Assembly (NCBI RefSeq): GCF_007747795.1 | Contig: NZ_CP036275.1 | Location: forward strand, 7,680,001-7,744,000 | From: Maioricimonas rarisocia | GTDB lineage: Bacteria; Planctomycetota; Planctomycetia; Planctomycetales; Planctomycetaceae | DNA: 64,000 nt | Direction of reading: 5' to 3' | Part shown: positions 33,602 through 43,472 of the stretch, piece after piece | Numbering within the stretch: position 1 is the stretch's first letter | How the letters are laid out: every line of letters begins with the position of its first letter | Notes under the pieces: generated by a model | Database searches by the model: none | The model's input: only the letters and a program-made list of their open reading frames with translations | What the model was told of the DNA's origin: nothing | Made by a program: the position numbers and the translations under genes

Positions 33602-35746
33602 TCAGTTGGCCTCACCGGCCGCCTGCCGGGCCCGTCGACCCGCCAGCCAGCTGCTCAACAACGTCTCCAGCAACAGGATGACGATCGCCGTGGTGACGAA
33701 CCACCGCCACATCTTCTGCCGGCTTTCCAGTTCGCTGTTCTGCAGTTGCCGCTCACGCAGTTCACTCTCGCCCGCACTTTCAGGGCGGCTCTCCTCACTC
33801 AGAATCACGCCCGCTCCCTCGAGAACCTCCGGGGCGAGCGGGGCCGTTCGGGACTCCGCGGCAGCGAGATTCACCGGCACGGTAATCGAGTCGTCCGGCG
33901 CAGAATCAGACCCCGGCTGAAAGCGGTACATGCCAGGCTGGTCGGCCGAGGTGAACTCGTTCGCCCCATCCGGAAGCGGCGTGACCGTTCCATCCGGCGT
34001 CCGCACGTGCGTGAGCGGCCGTCCTCCCGCCAATCCCGCCAGATCGATCGTTTCGCCGACCTCATACTGCCGCACCGCGTCGGAGCGACCACTGCCGTAT
34101 TCCAGGAGCAGGTTCATCAGCGGAACGAACTTGCTCCAGACCGCCAGCTGACTGTCCTCCGGCTGCCAGCCCGACGCGAACACAAACATCCTCCCGCGAC
34201 CGACGGGAATCTCGGCGATGGCCGGCTCACCCGTCTCGAATCGGGCGAGCACCCGTGCCTCCTCGAACGGCTGCAGATCGATGACCCGGTGCCGCCAGAA
34301 GTGCAGTTTCGTGAAGTCCGAATACCTCGGATCGCCGAACGGTGCCAGCACCGGATGCCCGAAGTCGATGTCTGTCAGCATGACGTAGTCGGCAACATCG
34401 GCCTCTGTCACCGGCATCGGCTGCGTGCCGGCGAGTTCGTACATCGACGCCGCCTGCTCCGCTGTCCGTGCGACAAACAGGACCGTCCCGCCCTGCAGCA
34501 CGTAGCCCCGAATCGCCTTCGCCTGGTCGGGCGCGGGGACATCGGTGACGATGACAAGCTGGGGATCCGAGTCGCCGGCAAGCGGCTGGTCCCCGGCGCC
34601 GGTCCAGTCGACGATCTCCACATCCCGCCGGGGCGTACTGGAATAGATCGGTTCGACGAAGAACCGCATCTGTTGCGGGTCGTCCGCCGGCTCACTTCCC
34701 ACGTAGACGATCCGGACCTGCTGACGGCTCATCTGCATCAGCCACGCCGTGTTGTCGAAATCCTGATCGTCACCTGACAGCACGAGCCGCCGCGGCTGAT
34801 GCCCGGCCTCCCGATACTTCACGCGGACGACGCGACTCTGCCCTGGTGGGACATACACTTCGACAGCCCCGTCGGGGGTCGCCTGTGGATCGTCTGTACC
34901 ACCGAAGTCATCCGGCCACTGCAGCCGAAACGTCTCCCGCTTCGAGTCGGACGAATTCGAGATTCGCACACGCACGGACTGTTCGACAGCTGCCTCGGGA
35001 TCGACGACAGGGCTGACACCGGCGTTCGTCGGAGCACATTCCTCGCCGAGAGTCACCAGGCGGACTGTCACGTTCTCGGGCCACGTGTACGCCTGCAGCG
35101 CGGTCAGGTCGCTCCCCCGCTGCAGGTCAGAGACGACGATCACTTCCTGCAGCCCCGGTGCCGGTTCGTCTGTTGTGGCTTCCGTCAACATCTCGGCAGC
35201 AGTCAGCAGCGCCCGGCCAAGATCGGTTCCCTGCCACGTTGCCTTGATCTCCTCCACTTCTGCTGCGAGGACCTGGCGCCGCTGTGCCGGGTCGATCGCG
35301 GCTGACTGTTCGAAGCTGATCCGTTCCTGCACCGTCTGGTCGAAGGTTGCAACGGCCACGTGATCCCGCGGATCGAACACGTCGAGCAACTCGTCGAGTG
35401 CCGATTCCAGCTCGTCCTGCACGCATTCCCGCCGGGTGCTGGCGCTCGTGTCGATCAGCACATATCGCCATGAAACGTCCCCCTCCTGCACGCCGGCTCC
35501 TTCGGTCTCCCGCAGGAACGGTCGGGCAAACGCCAATGCCAGGAGGCAGACCGCCAGAGCACGCAGCAGCAGCAGAAACCAGTTCTCGATCCGGCTGCGA
35601 CTGGTGATCCGCGGCGGAGATGGTTCGAGAAACATCGTACTGCTGAACGGCACGCGTCCCCGCGGCGTCCGACGGATCATGTGGAACAGGATCGGCAGCG
35701 AGACCGCCAGTGCACCGAGCAGATACAGCGGTGTCAGGAAGCTCAT
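33602..35746 (-). CDS. BatA/von Willebrand factor A domain membrane protein
   Basis: A 714-residue protein. The N-terminus FLTPLYLLGALAVSLPILFHMIRR plus VPFSSTMFLEPSPPR is the BatA-type domain; a second span FLLLLRALAVCLLALAFARPFL follows. A VWA fold starts near residue 93 with the MIDAS motif DTSAS (Asp99-Ser103), so it should bind a metal ion. After more extracytoplasmic beta-rich sequence there is a last span near residues 682-704 (WRWFVTTAIVILLLETLLSSWL). Such proteins are partners of DUF58 proteins and MoxR ATPases in aerotolerance-like or chaperone systems. It is directly downstream of the DUF58 gene. Confidence 0.87.
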   Translation of the reverse strand: MSFLTPLYLLGALAVSLPILFHMIRRTPRGRVPFSSTMFLEPSPPRITSRSRIENWFLLLLRALAVCLLALAFARPFLRETEGAGVQEGDVSWRYVLIDTSASTRRECVQDELESALDELLDVFDPRDHVAVATFDQTVQERISFEQSAAIDPAQRRQVLAAEVEEIKATWQGTDLGRALLTAAEMLTEATTDEPAPGLQEVIVVSDLQRGSDLTALQAYTWPENVTVRLVTLGEECAPTNAGVSPVVDPEAAVEQSVRVRISNSSDSKRETFRLQWPDDFGGTDDPQATPDGAVEVYVPPGQSRVVRVKYREAGHQPRRLVLSGDDQDFDNTAWLMQMSRQQVRIVYVGSEPADDPQQMRFFVEPIYSSTPRRDVEIVDWTGAGDQPLAGDSDPQLVIVTDVPAPDQAKAIRGYVLQGGTVLFVARTAEQAASMYELAGTQPMPVTEADVADYVMLTDIDFGHPVLAPFGDPRYSDFTKLHFWRHRVIDLQPFEEARVLARFETGEPAIAEIPVGRGRMFVFASGWQPEDSQLAVWSKFVPLMNLLLEYGSGRSDAVRQYEVGETIDLAGLAGGRPLTHVRTPDGTVTPLPDGANEFTSADQPGMYRFQPGSDSAPDDSITVPVNLAAAESRTAPLAPEVLEGAGVILSEESRPESAGESELRERQLQNSELESRQKMWRWFVTTAIVILLLETLLSSWLAGRRARQAAGEAN

Positions 35747-35786
35747 GACCTCTCCTCAAAAGATATGGCTGCCACCACGAATGCCA

Positions 35787-36722
35787 TCATCGTCGCTGCC
35801 GCACGCGCTGGGCCCGCTGGCTGGCAATCATCCGTTGCCGGCTCCGCAGAAAGTCGCCCAACGCGTTCTCCAGCGGCGTATCGGTCCTCAGCCGGTAGAG
35901 ATCGACCCCTAACCGATCGCAGCTGGTCTGCACGGCCTGGAGGTGCTTCTCAAGCCGTTCGAGATAGCGTGCTCGCGCTGCCTTGGGATCGACGTACAGT
36001 TCGCGTCCCGACTCGGCATCGACGAACAGGGCCGGCTGCTCGAAGTCGAGCGTCGCCTCGGCCGGATCGAGCAGATGGAACAGCACGACCTCGTGGCCGC
36101 GAACGCGAAAGTAGCCCAGCCGCGTTTCCAGTTCGTCGACCGGAGCCAGCAGGTCAGAGATGAGAACAAGCATGCCCCGTTTGCGAAGCTGACCGGCAAT
36201 CTGGTCGAGCGGCGCAACGAGATCGGTGGCGGTTCCTTCGCTGGCCTGTTCCAAGGCGAGCATGATCCGGCGCATGTGCCCCGGCCGGTAGCGTGGCGGA
36301 ATCATCTCTTCGATACGGTCGTCGAACGTCATCAGTCCGACGGCGTCCCGCTGCGTATTGAGGAAGTAGCCGAGCGTCGCCGAGAGCGTCCGGGCGTAGT
36401 CCGCCTTCGTATGCGGGAGGCTGCCGTACTGCATCGACCGGCTGGTATCGAGCAGCAGCTGCACGCGAAGGTTGGTTTCGTCTTCGAACCGTTTGACGTA
36501 GTAGCGGTCGCTGCGGGCGTAGAGTCGCCAGTCGAGGTAGCGGGGGTCGTCGCCGGGGACGTACTGCCGGTACTCGGTGAACTCGACGGAGAATCCGTGA
36601 TACGGACTGCGGTGCAGTCCGCTGAAGAACCCTTCGACAACCGCTTTGGCCCGCAGTTCGAGCGAGCGGATCTGCATCAGCGCGACCGGGTCGATCCAGG
36701 TCGCAGCACCGGAACCAGCCAT
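35787..36722 (-). CDS. DUF58 domain-containing protein
   Basis: A 311-residue protein without membrane spans. The DUF58 core EFTEYRQYVPGDDPRYLDWRLYARSDRYYVKRFEDETNLRV is clear, followed by the VWA-like metal site LLLDTSRSMQYGS. The domain often accompanies VWA proteins and MoxR-type AAA+ ATPases thought to be chaperones for metal insertion or enzyme activation. Here the usual MoxR gene is not next to it: the upstream 1.1 kb is repeat-rich and gene-free. The VWA gene starts 40 bases after its stop. Confidence 0.9.
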   Translation of the reverse strand: MAGSGAATWIDPVALMQIRSLELRAKAVVEGFFSGLHRSPYHGFSVEFTEYRQYVPGDDPRYLDWRLYARSDRYYVKRFEDETNLRVQLLLDTSRSMQYGSLPHTKADYARTLSATLGYFLNTQRDAVGLMTFDDRIEEMIPPRYRPGHMRRIMLALEQASEGTATDLVAPLDQIAGQLRKRGMLVLISDLLAPVDELETRLGYFRVRGHEVVLFHLLDPAEATLDFEQPALFVDAESGRELYVDPKAARARYLERLEKHLQAVQTSCDRLGVDLYRLRTDTPLENALGDFLRSRQRMIASQRAQRVRQRR

Positions 36723-37022
36723 AAGGGGTTATCCGCAGAAGGATCGGTCTCCGCGCCGCGGAGTCCCCGCAGGGACACCACATGCTCTGTCGATCGTACG
36801 CGGTCGCGGCAGAGATGACCATGGCAGGAGGAGGTCGCGGGTGGCGATGGCCAAAGTGCGACGAGGGCGTCGGATACCAGCGCGAAGCGCAAGCGAGTGA
36901 CCAGTCAGACAGGAATGCCCCACCTGATCCCCGGCGGGTGCCATGCTCTCACGCCGCAGGCGGGTGAGCATGCATGACACAGCGGGATGGTGGGTTACGC
37001 GTCGCTATCCCACCCTGCGGCA

Positions 37023-37144
37023 GGTGGCCGGGGTCGAAACGAGCGAAGCGAGTGCAGCCCCCGGAATCGTCGCTCGCGGCGGGTTACGCCTTCAGATCGT
37101 TAGACAACACCTGCACACCGGTGTTCGCCAGGCGATGCCTGGCC
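37023..37144. repeat. 122-base repeat, copy 1
   Basis: Aligns without gaps to 37684-37805 with only about five differences in 122 bases. Text begins GGTGGCCGGGGTCGAAACGA and ends GATGCCTGGCC. A truncated relative of the first 43 bases is at 43539-43581, next to the IS110 element. Confidence 0.85.
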
Positions 37145-37683
37145 TTCGGCGAACCGACAGCGGGTCACCCCGGTTGCTCGCCAATCGGAGTCGCGCAGCG
37201 ACAGGAGGCCGGTATCCTGATTCGCCGGGCAGACAGGAATGTCTGCCCCACTTACGCGCGGCGAAAACCTCGGGACACTTGCGGCGTTTCCGTGCGGCGG
37301 GTAGCCGGAGTCAAAGTGCGACGAGGGTGTCGGATACCAGCACGAAGCGCAAGCGAGTGACCGCAGCCGTCGTAGCTCAAGCTTCGCCTGACGCATGCGA
37401 CGATGGCGTCAGCACTCCCAACGGGCGGCAGGCAGAGTCTGCGCCACTTACGTGCGGCGAAAACCTCGGGACACTTGCGGCGTTTCCTTGAGGCTGCGAT
37501 CGGCGGCCTCTGCGGACGCATGCGAGCCAACAGAGCTTCAGTGCCCGACCACATTCAGCCCGGTGGGGCAGGCATTCCTGCCTGCCCTGACGCTCACCGG
37601 CCAGGCAACTGCTCAATTGCTGCAGAGTGCCCCGCAGGCCAGGTTTCGCCTGACGCATGCGACGAAGCCGTCTTGACTCGGCG

Positions 37684-37805
37684 GGTGGCCGGAGTCGAAA
37701 CGAGCGAAGCGAGTGCAGCCCCCGGAATCGTCGCTCGCGGCGGGTTACGCCTTCAGATCGTTAGACAACACCTGCACACCGGTGTTCGTCAGGCGACGCC
37801 TGGCC
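37684..37805. repeat. 122-base repeat, copy 2
   Basis: Partner of 37023-37144 in the same orientation. It ends 29 bases before the stop of ruvX. Confidence 0.85.
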
Positions 37806-37834
37806 TACGGCCAATAGCGAGCATTTCACATCCC

Positions 37835-38359
37835 TCACGCCTCGGGACTCGACTCTCGAGCCTGCTCCGCCTCGTGCCGGCGGCGATCCAGAAACGACTG
37901 CAGCATGATCTGAGCCGCCAGCATATCGAGACGTTCCTTGCGTCGGTGCCACGGAACACCGGCATCGCGGAGGTAATCTTCCGCCACCGCCGAGGTGAAC
38001 CGCTCGTCCCAGTAGCAGACCGGCCGGCCCGTCACCTCGCCCACCCACTTGCCAAACACACGGGCCTCGGCTGCCTTCGTCCCTTCCTCGCCGCCGGTGT
38101 GACGGGGAAGGCCGACGACAACACCGACGATGCGATTCTCGTCGACCACTTCCTTGAGGTAGCGGGCATCCGCTTTCTCCCCCCGGCGGGTGTAGTTGTC
38201 AAAGGGACTGGCGATCGACTGCTCCGGCGTCGAGACGGCCACGCCCACCCGGACCGTGCCGTAGTCGAGCCCCATCAGGCGTCCGTCATTCGGGACGGCC
38301 GCCATGGCCGCGTCGTCATCGAGCGGCTTCCCGCCTGGCTGTTCAGAGGAGTCGCTCAT
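37835..38359 (-). CDS. ruvX: putative Holliday junction resolvase RuvX/YqgF
   Basis: A 174-residue RNase H-fold protein. [16 protein letters not shown] carries the first catalytic Asp, [10 protein letters not shown] the middle motif, and [14 protein letters not shown] and [17 protein letters not shown] the rest. YqgF proteins act in pre-16S rRNA 5' end processing, with resolvase activity also proposed. An N-terminal tail of about 28 residues ([22 protein letters not shown]) is extra; a start nearer MGLDYG is possible. It overlaps the guanylyltransferase gene by 17 bases on the same strand, so the two are co-transcribed. Confidence 0.88.
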   Translation of the reverse strand: MSDSSEQPGGKPLDDDAAMAAVPNDGRLMGLDYGTVRVGVAVSTPEQSIASPFDNYTRRGEKADARYLKEVVDENRIVGVVVGLPRHTGGEEGTKAAEARVFGKWVGEVTGRPVCYWDERFTSAVAEDYLRDAGVPWHRRKERLDMLAAQIMLQSFLDRRRHEAEQARESSPEA

Positions 38360-39419
38360 GTCCCGATTCCTTCAGACGGGAGACCAGCTGCTTGATGGCG
38401 TTCTCGTCGTCGGTTTGTGCAACCAGTGTGGCGTCCGACGTATGAACGATGATGCAGCCGTCGAGGCCAAGCGTCGCGATCATGTGATCGTCGCTGGAAC
38501 GGATCACGCAGTTGCGCGTCTCGACGCCGCAGTGCGTTCCGAGGACGGTATTGCCGTCGTCGTCCTGGCCATGCAGTCGGGGCATCGCGTGCCAGCTTCC
38601 GACATCATCCCAGCGAAACGGAGCTTCGAGCACGCAGAGGCTGCCCCGTTCGCGCTCGAGGACGGCATAGTCGATCGAGATCGAGTTCATTGTGGGGAAC
38701 TCCTTCTCGAGCGCCTCCTGCCAGCCGGGCGTGCCGATCTGCTCGGCAAGCCGCTGCAGGGCCGCGTGCATCTCCGGTTCGTGCGTCTGGAGTGCATCCA
38801 GAATCCGGCTCGCCTTCCAGACGAAGATGCCGCAGTTCCAGTAGAAGCGACCGCTTTCGACGTACTCTTCGGCAACGTCGCGATCCGGTTTCTCACGGAA
38901 GGAGGCGACGGCGTACGCGCGATCGGAGCCGGCCACGGCATCACCCCGCTCGATGTAGCCGAACCCGGTCGCCGGGTAGTTCGGCGGGACTCCGAACAGC
39001 ACCAGACGCTCCGGATCGTCGGTCACCAGCTTTGCCGCCGACTCAACCGCTTCGCGAAAGACCGGCGGCGGCCCGATGACGTGGTCGGCCGGCATCACCA
39101 GCATGACAGCCTCGGGATCCTGCCGCTGCAGGTGGATCGCCGCCAGACCGATGCAGGGAGCCGTATTGCGGGCGCACGGCTCGACGAGGATCTGGTCCCG
39201 CGGGACTTCCGGGAGGTGGCGTGCGGTTTCGTCGGCCTGGACGGCATTGGTGACCACCCACGCATTTCCCGGATCGATCCAGGGCGTGCAGCGATCCAGC
39301 GTTCCCTGGATCATCGAACGGTCGCCGGCCAGCCGCAGAAACTGCTTCGGCATCGACTGCCGGCTTTCGGGCCAGAAGCGGGTACCGCTTCCCCCGGCCA
39401 TGATGACGGCATGGAGCAT
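38343..39419 (-). CDS. manC: mannose-1-phosphate guanylyltransferase
   Basis: A 358-residue nucleotidyltransferase making GDP-mannose from GTP and mannose-1-phosphate. The signature [24 protein letters not shown] is at the N-terminus, with [26 protein letters not shown] (the FxEKP motif) and [11 protein letters not shown] following. The length is that of the single-domain enzyme without the isomerase fused in ManC/AlgA of proteobacteria, so the symbol marks the activity only. GDP-mannose would feed polysaccharide or glycan synthesis. Confidence 0.92.
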   Translation of the reverse strand: MLHAVIMAGGSGTRFWPESRQSMPKQFLRLAGDRSMIQGTLDRCTPWIDPGNAWVVTNAVQADETARHLPEVPRDQILVEPCARNTAPCIGLAAIHLQRQDPEAVMLVMPADHVIGPPPVFREAVESAAKLVTDDPERLVLFGVPPNYPATGFGYIERGDAVAGSDRAYAVASFREKPDRDVAEEYVESGRFYWNCGIFVWKASRILDALQTHEPEMHAALQRLAEQIGTPGWQEALEKEFPTMNSISIDYAVLERERGSLCVLEAPFRWDDVGSWHAMPRLHGQDDDGNTVLGTHCGVETRNCVIRSSDDHMIATLGLDGCIIVHTSDATLVAQTDDENAIKQLVSRLKESGHERLL

Positions 39420-39590
39420 GCTCTGTTTCTTTCACCCCGGAGGAGAAGACGCTGAAAAAGATCGACGGCTTCGCGCATCGCACGCGACTGATCGCTGGTC
39501 GGTCAGCGTGTGCGACGACAGGGCAGCTTAGTGCGCGTCGCCGACCTTGTGCAGCAGTCGTTTTCCGATGTTGGCCCGCTCTTCAGAAAA

Positions 39591-41006
39591 CTACTCGAGG
39601 ACCGTATTGGAATCGAACCGGGAGCCCGTCGGCAGCTTCGCCGCCAGTTGCCGGGCGTCGAGGGCGTACAGCGGGCTGATTTCGACGATGACGCCGTCGG
39701 CCACTTCGGCCCCGGCGTCCTGCAACCACTGGCGGTGCAGCCGGATCATCGCGTCGCGCGATGTCGCCGGCGAGTCCTTTCCCTCGGCGTTCTTGACCGG
39801 ATTGAACTCGCGGTCCCGGTCTGCCTCGACGACCAGAGCGGTTTTTGCTTCCGGCAGAGCGTCGAAGATGAACTGCTCGAACTTGTTGGCGTTCTTGTCG
39901 TCCGGCTCGACCGGTTCGCCTGCTTCGTTGAGGCAGGGAACCGGCTTGTGGGCGATGTGGTACGGCAGGTCGATGCCGTCCCGGTTGAGCCGCTGCAGAA
40001 ATGCCAGGCTGAAGGCGTGAATGGCCGTATTTCCGGCCCACAGCAGCAGGCCCCCTTCGTCGTCGGTCGCCTGGGCCCGCTCATCCGGAAGGTCGCTGTA
40101 CTCGATGATTTCGGTCTGTCCGTCGACGCTGACCATCACCCCCATCTTCTCGGCGGCCGACTCCTTCGCGACGACCTTGGTCGACATGTCGGAGCCCTGC
40201 TGCTCGTGGAAGCCGAGAAAGACCGGGTCGCACATGATGGCGGTCGGATTGTCGACCTGATGGTAATACAGGTGCTCCAGCCCCCGTTCCTGCATGATGT
40301 CCAGCATTCCGGTCCGGGCCAGGGCCTTCAGAATCCCGCCGTGGCCGTCCGGGCTGGTCGCCACGCGGTGCTTTTCGGCCAGCAGGATCGTCGGTTCCTT
40401 ATGGTCGACGGCCGGCATCGAGCCCTGCTGGAAGAAGTACACGTCCTCTTTCGGCAGGCCGAAATAGTTGTTCTCTTCGAAGCAGGCGACCGTGTCGGCA
40501 TGCGTTGCCGCACTGGTCATGATGAAGTACGGGATCGGCTGTCCGGCATCGCGGGAGCGGGCGGCGAGTTGCTCGCAGTGGAACTGGAACAGCATCTTGT
40601 TGCTGACCGGTCCGATGGGAAACATCCCCTTCGGCTGGTCGAACCCGAGCCGCGTCCCCTGGCCGCCGGCGACGAGGACGGCGCCCACCTTGCCGGCCCG
40701 CAGCAGATCCAGTCCCCGGGACTCGGCGGCGTTCCAGTCGGACTGGTCGGCGTCGGTGCTGGGCAGGCGGAGGAGGTTTTCGGGGGGCTCCGCTTTGGCG
40801 GCCCGATCGTGGGACGACGCGGCCGCGGCATCGGCGTCGCTGGCGTCACGCTGGGCGATCAGCCGCTCCATCAGCGGGAAATCGATCTCTTCCAGCTGGG
40901 CGAGCAGAGACGACTGCTGCGTCTCGTCGAGGTCATCCCACCACCGAACGAGATGCGTCTGTCCGTACTGCGAAAGGGTTTCCTGGATCGACTGCGGCAG
41001 TTGCAT
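39591..41006 (-). CDS. UDPGP-family UDP-N-acetylhexosamine pyrophosphorylase (eukaryote-like)
   Basis: A 471-residue protein. The nucleotide loop is GAVLVAGGQGTRLGFDQPKGMFPIG, followed by KMLFQFHCEQLAA, FIMTSAATHADTVACFEENNYFGL, PDGHGGILKALARTGMLD and VDNPTAIMCDPVFLG, all characteristic of the UAP1/UDPGP family that makes UDP-GlcNAc or UDP-GalNAc. I start at ATG 41006 because MQLPQSIQETLSQYGQTHLVRWWDDLDETQQ aligns with the start of eukaryotic UAP1-type proteins. An ATG at 41066 is possible, while the frame up to 41105 looks unrelated. With the mutase at 53515 and the guanylyltransferase it suggests active sugar-nucleotide metabolism. Confidence 0.85.
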   Translation of the reverse strand: MQLPQSIQETLSQYGQTHLVRWWDDLDETQQSSLLAQLEEIDFPLMERLIAQRDASDADAAAASSHDRAAKAEPPENLLRLPSTDADQSDWNAAESRGLDLLRAGKVGAVLVAGGQGTRLGFDQPKGMFPIGPVSNKMLFQFHCEQLAARSRDAGQPIPYFIMTSAATHADTVACFEENNYFGLPKEDVYFFQQGSMPAVDHKEPTILLAEKHRVATSPDGHGGILKALARTGMLDIMQERGLEHLYYHQVDNPTAIMCDPVFLGFHEQQGSDMSTKVVAKESAAEKMGVMVSVDGQTEIIEYSDLPDERAQATDDEGGLLLWAGNTAIHAFSLAFLQRLNRDGIDLPYHIAHKPVPCLNEAGEPVEPDDKNANKFEQFIFDALPEAKTALVVEADRDREFNPVKNAEGKDSPATSRDAMIRLHRQWLQDAGAEVADGVIVEISPLYALDARQLAAKLPTGSRFDSNTVLE

Positions 41007-41324
41007 GGACCTGTCCAACGTGTACTGGCGTGTGAGACCCGGAGCGGTGTCCGGATCGTAACTCATTGCCCGTTCTGCGGGAAACCGCGTGCGGGCGAAC
41101 GGCATTCAAACCCGGGGCAAAACGCTCTGCAAACGGCATTCCGCCTGCTAAACTGCCGCCTCCGACCCGGGCGACAGACAGACCGTGACCACCTCCGCCA
41201 CTGTGATATCGCCGGCGGGGTGCCCTCCCGGTGCATCTCTCCTCGGGAAGGTCAGTGGAGACGTTTCTCGACATCGGTTCGGTTGGGTCACGAACCACCA
41301 TTGAAACCACACAGGGTTAAGATC
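41007..41324. other. divergent intergenic region upstream of purE
   Basis: A 318-base gap between divergent genes, so two promoters are expected. I see no clear consensus boxes, riboswitch or repeat copy. AGGG nine bases before the purE ATG is the ribosome site. Confidence 0.45.
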
Positions 41325-41819
41325 ATGAGTGCAGAACAGACGCCCCGCGTGGGGATCGTGATGGGAAGCAAGTCCGACTGGGACACGATGAAGCATTGCC
41401 GCGACATGCTGAAGGAATTCGGCATCGTTGCAGACTGCCGTGTCCTCTCGGCTCACCGCACGCCACATGCCGCCGCTGAATGGGCCGAAACCGCAGAAGA
41501 ACGGGGCCTCGAAGTGGTCATTGCCGCCGCCGGTGGTGCCGCTCACCTGGCCGGCGTGATGGCCGCCCATACCGTGCTTCCGGTGCTCGGCGTGCCGATG
41601 TCCGCCTGGTCGCTGGACGGCCTCGACTCGCTGCTGTCGACCGCACAGATGCCGCGGGGCATCCCGGTCGGTACGCTGGCGATCGGCAAGGCGGGTGCGG
41701 TGAACGCCGCTCTGCTGGCGGTCAGCATCATGGCCACGAAGGAGCCGGCCCTGCGGGACAAGCTGAAGGAGTACCGCAAGTCCCAGACCGAGACGATCCT
41801 CGAGCAGAAGCTGGACTGA
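41325..41819 (+). CDS. purE: 5-(carboxyamino)imidazole ribonucleotide mutase
   Basis: A 164-residue class I PurE. GIVMGSKSDWDTMKHC (phosphate-binding SxSD), VLSAHRTPHAAAEWAETA (the catalytic His in SAHR) and AAAGGAAHLAGVMAAHTVLPVLGVPM are diagnostic. It moves the carboxyl of N5-CAIR to make CAIR in purine synthesis. ATG 41325 starts the conserved sequence; a very long open frame upstream is antisense to other genes. No purK is adjacent. Confidence 0.96.
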   Translation: MSAEQTPRVGIVMGSKSDWDTMKHCRDMLKEFGIVADCRVLSAHRTPHAAAEWAETAEERGLEVVIAAAGGAAHLAGVMAAHTVLPVLGVPMSAWSLDGLDSLLSTAQMPRGIPVGTLAIGKAGAVNAALLAVSIMATKEPALRDKLKEYRKSQTETILEQKLD

Positions 41820-41852
41820 TCCGCTTCGGACAACCAGCACGGGGACACTGCT

Positions 41853-43472
41853 GTGCCCGGACGAACGGACGACATTCGGACGACGCAAACTTTGGCAGGC
41901 CGCATCGCTCGCGGTACGCCGCACCTGTCCGCTCCGTTCGTGCTGATGCTGTGCGGAATGATTCTGTCGGGTGGATGTGCGCCGGAGCAGGAACCTGCCG
42001 GCGCCTCCTCCCACCCGGCCGCTACGAACGCGTCGTCTCCTCCCCCCGCGATCGCGGACAGTGAGCCCACGCGAGCCACCAACGCTCCGCCACCCGCCGA
42101 ACCTGCAGCGTCCGAGGCCCCCGCGCCGGCAGAGAACCCCGCGCCTCCCTCGACTGAGCCGGAGGACCCGCTCCCCGAAACGCAGCCCGTTCCGGTGATG
42201 AACGTCTACCGGCCGGACGACAACCGGGTCCGATATGATCCGGACGCCGCTGCCGAGTTCGGCATCCAGCGGTACACGTCGACGCACCTTGAACTCTGGA
42301 CCGATATCGATCCGGAGGAGGCGGAGCTGCTGCCGCCGCTGATGGATCAGGCACTCGTCGCCCTGGGGGAATACTTCGGACCGCCGCTCCCCGCGCGTGA
42401 CGGAGAACCGTTTCAGTTGACCGGCTACATCATGCAGGACAAGGACCGGTTCCGCGCCGCCGGCATGCTGCCCGAAGATGTGGAAGAGTTCGCCCACGGA
42501 CGTCATCGGGACTACGAGTTCTGGATGAACGATCAGGAGTACGACTATTACCGTCGGCACCTGATGATTCACGAAGGAACTCACTGCTTCATGATGATCA
42601 TGCCGGCCACCGTCCGACCGCCGATCTGGTACCTCGAAGGGATGGCGGAGCTGTTCGGCACTCATCGCACTGCCGCGGATGGCACGGCGGAGTTCCGCGT
42701 CATGCCGGAAACGCCCGAACGCTTCGTCGGCTTCGGCCGCATCACGATGGTTGCCGAATCCATTGCCGAAGGTGAGGATCGCTCCGTCAAGGGAATGACC
42801 GAACTGTCCGCCAACGACTTCATCTCCCGCAAGGATCGCCCCTACGCCTGGAGCTGGGCGTTCTGCAAGTTTCTCGATACCCACCCTCGCTACCGGGAGC
42901 GGTTCCGCGAGCTGAGCCGGTATCTGACCAGCCAGGCCTTCTACCGCCATCTGCAGACCGCCTATACGGCCGACATGGCCGCCCTCTGGATCGAATGGGA
43001 ACTGTTCGCCCACAATCTCTGCTACGGCTACGACATCGAACGGGCCGCGATCGATTTCGTCGAGGGAGTGCCGCTCGACCCGGGAGGACAGGTGACACTC
43101 GACGTCAATGCCGCGGCCGGCTGGCAGTCGAGCGTCGTCCAGGTTGAAGCCGGCAAAACGTACACGATCGAGTCCGAAGGACGGACCACCCTCGCCGACC
43201 AACCCCGGCCCTGGATCAGCGAACCGCAGGGGATCACGATCGAATACGCGGCGGGCAAGCCGATCGGACGTCTCGTCGCGGCCATCCAGAGCAAGACACC
43301 CCCGGATGCCGACGGGAACGGCAGCCTGCGGAAGGTCATCGATGTGGGCCGGGGGATGCAACTGGTCCCGAAGGTCAGCGGCACGCTCTACCTTCGTGTC
43401 AACGACGACTGGAGCTCGCTCGCCAACAACAGCGGAGCGTACTCCGTCACGATCCGCCGTGAAGCCGATTGA
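41853..43472 (+). CDS. lipoprotein with HExxH metalloprotease-like domain, unknown function
   Basis: A 539-residue protein. GTG 41853 is the start; MLCGMILSGGC near residues 32-42 has the lipobox LSGGC, so it should be lipid-anchored. A long Pro/Ala/Glu linker covers residues 45-110. The globular part holds HEGTH (His240, Glu241, His244), and WYLEGMAELFGTH about 20 residues on can supply the third ligand, an arrangement like gluzincin peptidases. The last 110 residues form a beta-rich domain (QVEAGKTYTIESEGRTT, KVSGTLYLRVNDDWSSLANNSGAYSVTIRR), like PA-IL or other carbohydrate-binding modules of the galactose-binding type. It follows purE by 33 bases, but functional linkage is unlikely. Confidence 0.8.
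   Translation: MPGRTDDIRTTQTLAGRIARGTPHLSAPFVLMLCGMILSGGCAPEQEPAGASSHPAATNASSPPPAIADSEPTRATNAPPPAEPAASEAPAPAENPAPPSTEPEDPLPETQPVPVMNVYRPDDNRVRYDPDAAAEFGIQRYTSTHLELWTDIDPEEAELLPPLMDQALVALGEYFGPPLPARDGEPFQLTGYIMQDKDRFRAAGMLPEDVEEFAHGRHRDYEFWMNDQEYDYYRRHLMIHEGTHCFMMIMPATVRPPIWYLEGMAELFGTHRTAADGTAEFRVMPETPERFVGFGRITMVAESIAEGEDRSVKGMTELSANDFISRKDRPYAWSWAFCKFLDTHPRYRERFRELSRYLTSQAFYRHLQTAYTADMAALWIEWELFAHNLCYGYDIERAAIDFVEGVPLDPGGQVTLDVNAAAGWQSSVVQVEAGKTYTIESEGRTTLADQPRPWISEPQGITIEYAAGKPIGRLVAAIQSKTPPDADGNGSLRKVIDVGRGMQLVPKVSGTLYLRVNDDWSSLANNSGAYSVTIRREAD

Larger units (their letters stand above)
36723..37834. repeat. gene-free block of mixed direct repeats
   Basis: About 1.1 kb without a credible gene. 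At least four repeat types recur: a 122-base unit (37023-37144 and 37684-37805), a 43-base unit (37249-37291 and 37445-37487), a 50-base unit (36853-36902 and 37312-37362) and a 30-base unit (37381-37410 and 37643-37672). All pairs are direct. An intact copy of the GGGCAGACA/TGTCTGCCC palindrome is at 37227-37249. Spacing is irregular and sizes differ, so it is not a CRISPR array. Confidence 0.75.

Noticed and set aside
36853-37805. Repeats of 30-122 bases considered as a CRISPR array
   Set aside because: Unequal lengths, irregular spacing, no constant spacer size and no cas genes.
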